37,806 bases of DNA from an uncultured bacterium (GTDB lineage Bacteria; Bacillota; Clostridia; Oscillospirales; Acutalibacteraceae), in NCBI GenBank assembly GCA_949283655.1, contig CASDTH010000029.1:1-37806 (forward strand), written 5' to 3'. Numbering within the stretch: position 1 is the stretch's first letter; the number at the start of each line of letters is the position of its first letter. The notes under the pieces are model-generated. The model ran no database searches, was not told the origin of the DNA, and saw only the letters and a program-made list of their open reading frames with translations. Shown piece by piece: positions 33,472-37,806 of this stretch. The translations under genes and the position numbers were made by a program.

Positions 33472-34044
33472 TCATTCTTTCGCCGTGCCCTTGATCAGAT
33501 TCAGCCGGATCATCAGGCTTTTACGTGCGCGGGAGAGCTTAACACGCGCAAGCTCCTCTGAGCAATTGATTAAAGCTGCGATTTGTCTGTTGTTACAATT
33601 ATAAACATATTTCAATGATAGAATATATTGATAATCGGAGGGAAGGTGGTGGATCGCCTTCACAATCTGCGACGCTTCCTCCTGATCAAGCAGGAGGGTG
33701 TCCGGCCGGTTCTGGTGATCCTCGGGGCCCGCATCCAGCTCGGCCAGCTCCTCCAGAGAGGCGGAAGGCTGGGTCTTATTCTGCTTGCGTTGAATATCAT
33801 ACGCAATATGCTTGATGATCGTGATCAGAAACCCGGCGGTTTTGCCCGGCTCTGATTCATCGATCTTATCCAGGCAGTCAATGATGCGGATGAAGGCTTC
33901 CTGCACGGCATCCTCCGCCAGATGCTCATCCCACAAAATTGTTTTCGCCGTGTATTTGAGGGTGCGCTCATATTGGTGAAAAAGGCGCTCAAATTTTTCA
34001 CGATCCTTTTGTGTGCTGATCATAGCCAGATAGGCAGAAAGCAT
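33472..34044 (-). CDS. Sigma-70 family (ECF-like) RNA polymerase sigma factor
   Basis: A 190-residue alternative sigma factor with region 2 (KFERLFHQYERTLKYTAKTILWDEHLAEDAVQEAFIRIIDCLDKI, here summarised as about 14-60) and region 4 (LPSDYQYILSLKYVYNCNNRQIAALINCSEELARVKLSRARKSL, about 132-175), joined by a linker of about 50 residues. The ATG at 34044 has GGGGGG 8 nt upstream; a GTG at 34053 would overlap this site. No anti-sigma or membrane partner is next to it: the neighbours are the convergent spoIID and divergent proB. The genes it controls cannot be read here. Confidence 0.88.
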   Translation of the reverse strand: MLSAYLAMISTQKDREKFERLFHQYERTLKYTAKTILWDEHLAEDAVQEAFIRIIDCLDKIDESEPGKTAGFLITIIKHIAYDIQRKQNKTQPSASLEELAELDAGPEDHQNRPDTLLLDQEEASQIVKAIHHLPSDYQYILSLKYVYNCNNRQIAALINCSEELARVKLSRARKSLMIRLNLIKGTAKE

Positions 34045-34343
34045 TCTCCGCACCCCCCTTTTTGCAGAAAACAGCCCTTTTCTTATGCGTGCAAAGGCTA
34101 TTGATCTTATGGCTTATTTTATCATGCTTTCCGATGGAAGGCAAGTTTTGATCGAAAACAAGCCGTTTCGGCAAATATATGGAAAAACAGAGGATTTTTA
34201 AACCTGGATTTTACTCCCTCTTGCAGGGCTACGCCCGAAAGGCGGCCGGCGCTATTGGCGGAGTGCGCGGAATCGGACCCTTGGCAGGGACAGGCCCCGC
34301 CGGCCTCAGCTCCGAGCAATCGCCCTGCGGCATACGTTTTAAC

Positions 34344-34372
34344 TTGTGCATCCCTCAGAGTTATGCTATAAT
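34344..34372 (+). promoter_or_regulatory. Promoter of proBA
   Basis: TTGTGC at 34344-34349 and TATAAT at 34367-34372 with a 17-bp spacer. Only about 50 nt separate the start site and the proB ATG, so there is no room for a T-box or other long leader. Confidence 0.82.
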
Positions 34373-34428
34373 TCAAGTGATTAGCAAGCAAAGCAAACCT
34401 TGATTCGGGTAAAAATAGGGGATTGGAA

Positions 34429-35226
34429 ATGCCGGTATTAAAGCACGCAAAGCGTATTGTCGTGAAGGTGGGCACCTCCACGCTCACCTATGAAACAGGG
34501 AAGACGAATATTCGCCGGATGGCAAAGCTGGTCAGCGTCCTTTCTGACCTGCTCAATTCCGGGATGGAGATTGTGCTGGTCACAAGCGGGGCAATCGGCG
34601 TGGGCGTCGGGAAGCTCGGCCTGCGCGAACGGCCAGAGGATACGCCCGGCCGGCAGGCTGCCGCTACAGTCGGCCAATGCGAATTGATGTTTATGTATGA
34701 CAAGCTGTTCGGCGAATACGGCCATACAGTGGGCCAGCTGCTGGTTACCCGGGGCGATATTGAAAACGAGTGCCGGAAGATGAACCTGATCAACACCTTT
34801 GAAAAACTGTTTGCCTACGGCGCAATCCCGATTGTCAATGAAAATGACAGCGTTGCGGTGGAGGAGATTGTCTTTGGCGATAACGATAGCCTGTCCGCCA
34901 TCGTGGCCTGCCTGGTAAAGGCGGATGCGTTGGTGATTCTGAGTGATATCGACGGCCTGTATGAAAGCGACCCTCGCACGGATGCAGACGCCCGGCTGAT
35001 TCCCGTAGTGGAGGAAATTGACGACCGGATTCGGGCGCTGGCGGGCGGCAGCGGAACACGGCGCGGCACCGGGGGGATGGTCACCAAGCTGCACGCGGCT
35101 GAAATTGCAACAAAGGCGGGCATTGACACGGTTGTGATGAATGGTAGCGCCCCGCAAGATCTCTATAAGCTTCTGGAGGGCCGCCAGATCGGCACATTTT
35201 TTAAAGCCGGGAGGGAGCGGGAATGA
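34429..35226 (+). CDS. proB: Glutamate 5-kinase
   Basis: First enzyme of proline synthesis: it phosphorylates glutamate at the gamma position. The 265-residue protein has the amino-acid kinase fold only: KRIVVKVGTSTLT near 7-19, VLVTSGAIGVGVGKLG near 48-63, IVNENDSVAVEEI with the glutamate-binding Asp, and GTGGMVTKLHAAEIA. It lacks the C-terminal PUA domain found in many ProB proteins. AGGGGA lies 7 nt before the ATG at 34429; an upstream TTG (34423) is too close. It overlaps proA by 4 bp (ATGA), so their translation is coupled and the unstable glutamyl phosphate can be passed on. Confidence 0.96.
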   Translation: MPVLKHAKRIVVKVGTSTLTYETGKTNIRRMAKLVSVLSDLLNSGMEIVLVTSGAIGVGVGKLGLRERPEDTPGRQAAATVGQCELMFMYDKLFGEYGHTVGQLLVTRGDIENECRKMNLINTFEKLFAYGAIPIVNENDSVAVEEIVFGDNDSLSAIVACLVKADALVILSDIDGLYESDPRTDADARLIPVVEEIDDRIRALAGGSGTRRGTGGMVTKLHAAEIATKAGIDTVVMNGSAPQDLYKLLEGRQIGTFFKAGRERE

Positions 35227-36467
35227 CAGCATTGGAGCAGATTGGACGGCAGGCAAAGGAGGCGGAGCGCTTTTTGCGCACGGCTTCTACTGCCTGTAAG
35301 GATCAAGGGCTATCGGCAATTGCGGACGCATTATTGGAAAACTGCGGCGTAATTTTGGAGGCAAACGCCCTGGATATTGCAAATGGGGAGCAGGCGGGCA
35401 TGAGCCCGGCGCTGCTGGACCGATTGCGTTTGAACGAAGCGCGAATTGCCGGCATGGCGCAGGGTGTGCGCGAAATTATTGCGCTGGCCGATCCGGTCGG
35501 CCGGGTACTGGCCGGCGGCAACCGGCCCAATGGCTTGCAAATCGTTAAGGTGGCTGTGCCGCTGGGCGTTGTGGCCGTGATTTTTGAGGCGCGCCCGAAT
35601 GTGACGGCGGATGCAGCTGCGCTTTGCCTGAAATCAGGCAATGCGGTCATCCTGCGCGGCGGTAAGGAGGCAATCCATTCTAACCAGGCGATCGCAGGCA
35701 TCATGCGCCGCGCGCTGGAAACAGCCGGCCTTCCGCAGGACTGCATCCAGCTGGTTGAGGATACCTCCCGCGATTCTGCCAATGCGCTGATGCGGATGAA
35801 CGCGTATGTGGATGTGCTCATCCCGCGCGGCGGCGCCGGATTGATTCGCGCCGTGGTGGAAAACGCGACCGTCCCTGTGATTGAAACCGGCGTTGGCAAC
35901 TGCCACATCTATGTGGATCAGGCGGCGGATGTTTCGATGGCGGCGGAGATTGTTTTTAACGCAAAAACTTCGCGCCCCTCTGTCTGCAACGCTTGTGAGA
36001 GCCTGCTCGTGCACCGCGCCATCGCGGAGCGGGCGCTCCCTGCCATCAAGCGCAGGTTAGATGAAAAAGGCGTAACGCTGCGCGGGGATGATGAAGCGCA
36101 AGCCATTCTACCGGGCATCGAAGCGGCGCAGGAGGCGGATTGGGGCACAGAGTATCTGGACTATATCCTTTCCGTCAAGGTGGTCGGCAGCCTGGAGGAA
36201 GCGGTTACGCACATCGGCCGCTATGGCAGCGGGCACAGTGAGTGCATCATCACGCAGGATTACAGTGCGGCGGAGCGCTTTCTCAACGAAGTGGATGCGG
36301 CGGCGGTGTATGTCAATGCCTCTACCCGCTTTACGGATGGCGGCGAATTTGGCTTTGGGGCGGAGATTGGCATCTCCACGCAAAAGCTGCACGCGCGCGG
36401 GCCGCTCGGACTCAATGAGCTGACCAGCGTGAAATATAAAATCTATGGCGCGGGGCAGATCCGGTAG
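35223..36467 (+). CDS. proA: Gamma-glutamyl phosphate reductase
   Basis: Second step of proline synthesis: NADPH-dependent reduction of glutamyl-5-phosphate to glutamate semialdehyde. The 414-residue protein has the aldehyde dehydrogenase fold, with VPLGVVAVIFEARPNVTADAA near 112-132, LRGGKEA near 144-150, the catalytic Cys255 in TSRPSVCNACESLL, and the C-terminal FGFGAEIGISTQKLHARGPLGL. Starts inside the proB stop. ProC is not in the window. All residues expected for activity are present. Confidence 0.97.
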   Translation: MTALEQIGRQAKEAERFLRTASTACKDQGLSAIADALLENCGVILEANALDIANGEQAGMSPALLDRLRLNEARIAGMAQGVREIIALADPVGRVLAGGNRPNGLQIVKVAVPLGVVAVIFEARPNVTADAAALCLKSGNAVILRGGKEAIHSNQAIAGIMRRALETAGLPQDCIQLVEDTSRDSANALMRMNAYVDVLIPRGGAGLIRAVVENATVPVIETGVGNCHIYVDQAADVSMAAEIVFNAKTSRPSVCNACESLLVHRAIAERALPAIKRRLDEKGVTLRGDDEAQAILPGIEAAQEADWGTEYLDYILSVKVVGSLEEAVTHIGRYGSGHSECIITQDYSAAERFLNEVDAAAVYVNASTRFTDGGEFGFGAEIGISTQKLHARGPLGLNELTSVKYKIYGAGQIR

Positions 36468-36507
36468 GGAAGCCTAGCGCGTTAAAAAACAGGAGGAATC
36501 GCCCGTT

Positions 36508-37332
36508 ATGGATAAAAAGGCAAGGCCCGCCCGCAGCAAAAGAAGAGCCTGGGCTTTCCCGCTCGGGCTGCTGATTATTCTATTGGTCATTGCAGGCGTC
36601 ATCGCGATTGTAGGCGCCGGCGTCAATGGAATCAAAAGTATCGCAGACAAACGGGAAACTGAATTGAAAGAGGAGTATCAGGCGTTTATTGCCCCTTTGA
36701 TTATGAACGACCCCGCCCCCTTTGACGATTTGAGCCAGGCGGACATCGGCCAGCTGATGGAGGCTGCCATCTGGTCCCTGCTGCGCAGCGGCCTGGAGCC
36801 GGATGAGTATGTATACGACGAGAGCGGATATATGTTAATCCCTCAGGCTGATGTTGAAAAGCAATTTGTATCTCTATTTGGCACAGAGGTCGAGCCGCAG
36901 CACGAAACCATCAGCGGATATGGGTACGAATTCGCCTACGACGCGGCAACAAAAACCTACCGGATCCCCGTTACAGGGATCGATCAGCTGTACACAGCGC
37001 AAATTTATGATATCGAGCAAAAAGGCTCGGTCACTTATCTAACGGTTGGATATATTGCAAGCGGCCAGTGGTGGCAGGATGCGCAGGGGAACATCGTAGC
37101 GCCTGAGCCGGATAAATATATGCGGATCACATTGCGCGAAAATGGAGACGGCTATTACATTAGCGCGCTTCAGGCGGCCGACCCGCCCGAGACGGCCGTT
37201 CAGCCAGAATCACAGCCGCCGGAAACGCAGACAGAGCCCGCTACGGAGCCATCTGATCTCACAACGCAGGCAGCCTCCTCTACGGCTGCCCCCACAACAG
37301 CCCCCGCCGCTACTTCGGTGCCGGCCGCCTAA
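36508..37332 (+). CDS. Membrane-anchored protein, function unknown
   Basis: A 274-residue protein with a basic N-terminus, one membrane helix (about 15-40), an extracytoplasmic domain (about 45-225) with YEFAYDAATKTYRIPVTG and YLTVGYIASGQWW strands, and a tail of about 45 residues rich in Pro, Thr, Gln and Ala. No known family recognised. The tail looks like a flexible wall-spanning segment, but at the C-terminus instead of after the anchor. GGAGGAA lies before the ATG, 41 bp after proA, so it may ride on the proBA transcript, though no functional link is evident. Confidence 0.75.
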   Translation: MDKKARPARSKRRAWAFPLGLLIILLVIAGVIAIVGAGVNGIKSIADKRETELKEEYQAFIAPLIMNDPAPFDDLSQADIGQLMEAAIWSLLRSGLEPDEYVYDESGYMLIPQADVEKQFVSLFGTEVEPQHETISGYGYEFAYDAATKTYRIPVTGIDQLYTAQIYDIEQKGSVTYLTVGYIASGQWWQDAQGNIVAPEPDKYMRITLRENGDGYYISALQAADPPETAVQPESQPPETQTEPATEPSDLTTQAASSTAAPTTAPAATSVPAA

Positions 37333-37359
37333 CGAAAACAGAACAACACGCTTTTTTCA

Positions 37360-37393
37360 GCCGCAGCCCGCCGCCGGGCTGCGGCTTGTTTTT
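37360..37393 (+). terminator. Terminator after the proBA region
   Basis: GCCGCAGCCC at 37360-37369 pairs perfectly with GGGCTGCGGC at 37376-37385, followed by TTGTTTTT. Confidence 0.92.
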
Positions 37394-37436
37394 GACGCTG
37401 AATAGGCATGATAAAAACCCCAGTTGAGCTGGTAAA

Positions 37437-37500
37437 CCACCCCAGGTTGTGCGGACAGCACAAAAATGAACCGCCCATATTGTGCAGACAGTACAAAAAA
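37437..37500. repeat. Degenerate tandem repeat at the IS end
   Basis: Two similar units of about 30 bp lie head to tail: one contains TTGTGCGGACAGCACAAAAA, the other TTGTGCAGACAGTACAAAAA, each preceded by a CCRCCC-type motif. They lie between the transposase remnant and the terminator of the previous gene and may be transposase-binding sites at the insertion-sequence end. Confidence 0.5.
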
Positions 37501-37525
37501 GGCCCCTGGTAGGAAATATCATGTT

Positions 37526-37660
37526 TTAGGCGGAGAGGCGTCGCGTCAGTGGCGCCTCTCCCGTTTTGATCTGGATGCGTTCGTGGTTGTAAAAATGGAT
37601 GTACCGGTCAATCATTTCGTTGGCTTCGGCGAAAGAGGCGGGTTTATGGCGGTAAATACA
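37526..37660 (-). pseudogene. IS3-family transposase, C-terminal remnant
   Basis: The minus frame encodes CIYRHKPASFAEANEM followed by IDRYIHFYNHERIQIKTGEA and PLTRRLSA, which is the C-terminal end of IS3/IS150-type (OrfB, DDE) transposases, including the conserved YNHERIQ. The upstream part is missing: around 37660 the frame stops resembling the family (LLYLI in place of the usual residues before CIYRH) and runs into a different element. Only about 45 residues of a protein of roughly 280-300 are left, so it is not functional. Confidence 0.75.
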
Positions 37661-37806
37661 GATAAGGTACAATAAGTTTCGCAAAAATAAAAGAGACAAG
37701 GTTTGCAGAACTCTGGTAGAATGAAGTTGCAACATACCATTCTGAAAGGAGACAGCAAACCATGTCTGATAAAATTGTACAACTAAACGAGGCCGTAATC
37801 AAGAGC
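37661..37806 (+). mobile_element. Left end of an IS256-like insertion sequence (partial)
   Basis: The sequence from about 37661 to the window edge interrupts the IS3 remnant and holds the start of a transposase gene at 37762. The exact end is inferred from where the IS3 reading frame stops matching. The terminal inverted repeat and target duplication cannot be checked because the right end lies outside. Confidence 0.45.
37762..37806 (+). CDS. IS256-family transposase, 5' end only
   Basis: ATG at 37762 with GAAAGGA 11 nt upstream opens a frame that runs off the window after 15 codons (MSDKIVQLNEAVIKS). This start, with the polar MxDxIxxLNExxIK pattern, is what IS256/mutator-type transposases of clostridia begin with. 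Fifteen residues are too few to be certain, but the position next to an insertion-sequence remnant supports it. Confidence 0.5.
   Translation, partial: MSDKIVQLNEAVIKS

Noticed and set aside
34260..34428. T-box or other riboswitch in front of proB
   Set aside because: The promoter at 34344-34372 leaves a leader of only about 50 nt; no T-box sequence (TGGNACCGCG) is present.
1..37806. CRISPR array, rRNA, prophage or replication origin
   Set aside because: No regularly spaced repeats, rRNA sequence, phage genes or DnaA-box cluster were noticed in the window.

Overview
The window reads as chromosomal DNA of a spore-forming or formerly spore-forming anaerobic clostridium, most likely of the Ruminococcaceae/Oscillospiraceae type. 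The evidence is a Firmicutes-type heat-shock operon (hrcA-grpE-dnaK-dnaJ under a CIRCE operator), sporulation genes (spoVT, spoIID), the ricT/holB/darA cluster, a DnaK with the short Gram-positive N-terminal domain, strong AGGAGG-type ribosome sites, and moderately high GC with many TTG/GTG starts. Species cannot be fixed from the sequence alone.

Layout. 1-564: no gene, but two very strong adjacent hairpins. 565-5790, minus: heat-shock operon from a sigma-A promoter overlapped by a perfect CIRCE. 5929-12336, plus: an L-fucose operon: secreted GH30 glycosidase, fuculose-phosphate aldolase, fucose mutarotase, FGGY kinase and L-fucose isomerase. 12423-13301: AraC-type regulator bracketed by two look-alike terminator hairpins. 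13401-14159: small XRE regulator plus membrane protein, with two operator-like palindromic repeats around the promoter. 14182-16434: two-gene ABC exporter. 16827-17566: spoVT behind a possible sigma-G promoter. 17848-18629: MTA/SAH nucleosidase. 18811-20699, minus: a NifU-like scaffold protein and a GGGtGRT protein, a conserved pair of unknown function.

20917-23441: TrkH/KtrB potassium channel subunit and a lipoprotein. 23624-23698: tRNA-Arg(CCT), followed by a structured 120-nt stretch ending in a terminator, then about 530 bp without genes. 24385-28835, minus: QueG-like iron-sulfur protein, PLP decarboxylase, DarA c-di-AMP receptor, HolB and RicT. 28934-32353, minus: AEC transporter, and citrate synthase with a polytopic membrane protein. 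32463-33455: SpoIID. 33472-34044, minus: a solitary sigma factor. 34344-37393: proB-proA and a membrane-anchored protein. 37437-37806: an IS3-family transposase remnant joined to the start of an IS256-type transposase running off the edge.

How it fits together: folding control, fucose catabolism (glycan sugar to DHAP plus lactaldehyde), proline synthesis, c-di-AMP sensing and late sporulation lie side by side as separate units. The parts least explained by known biology are the GGGtGRT/NifU-like pair, the XRE operator arrangement, the twin hairpins around the AraC gene, the structured RNA candidate after tRNA-Arg and the hairpins at 268-344. Most gene starts were set by Shine-Dalgarno position and often differ from the longest open frame. 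All functional names rest on reading motifs; no database search was run.
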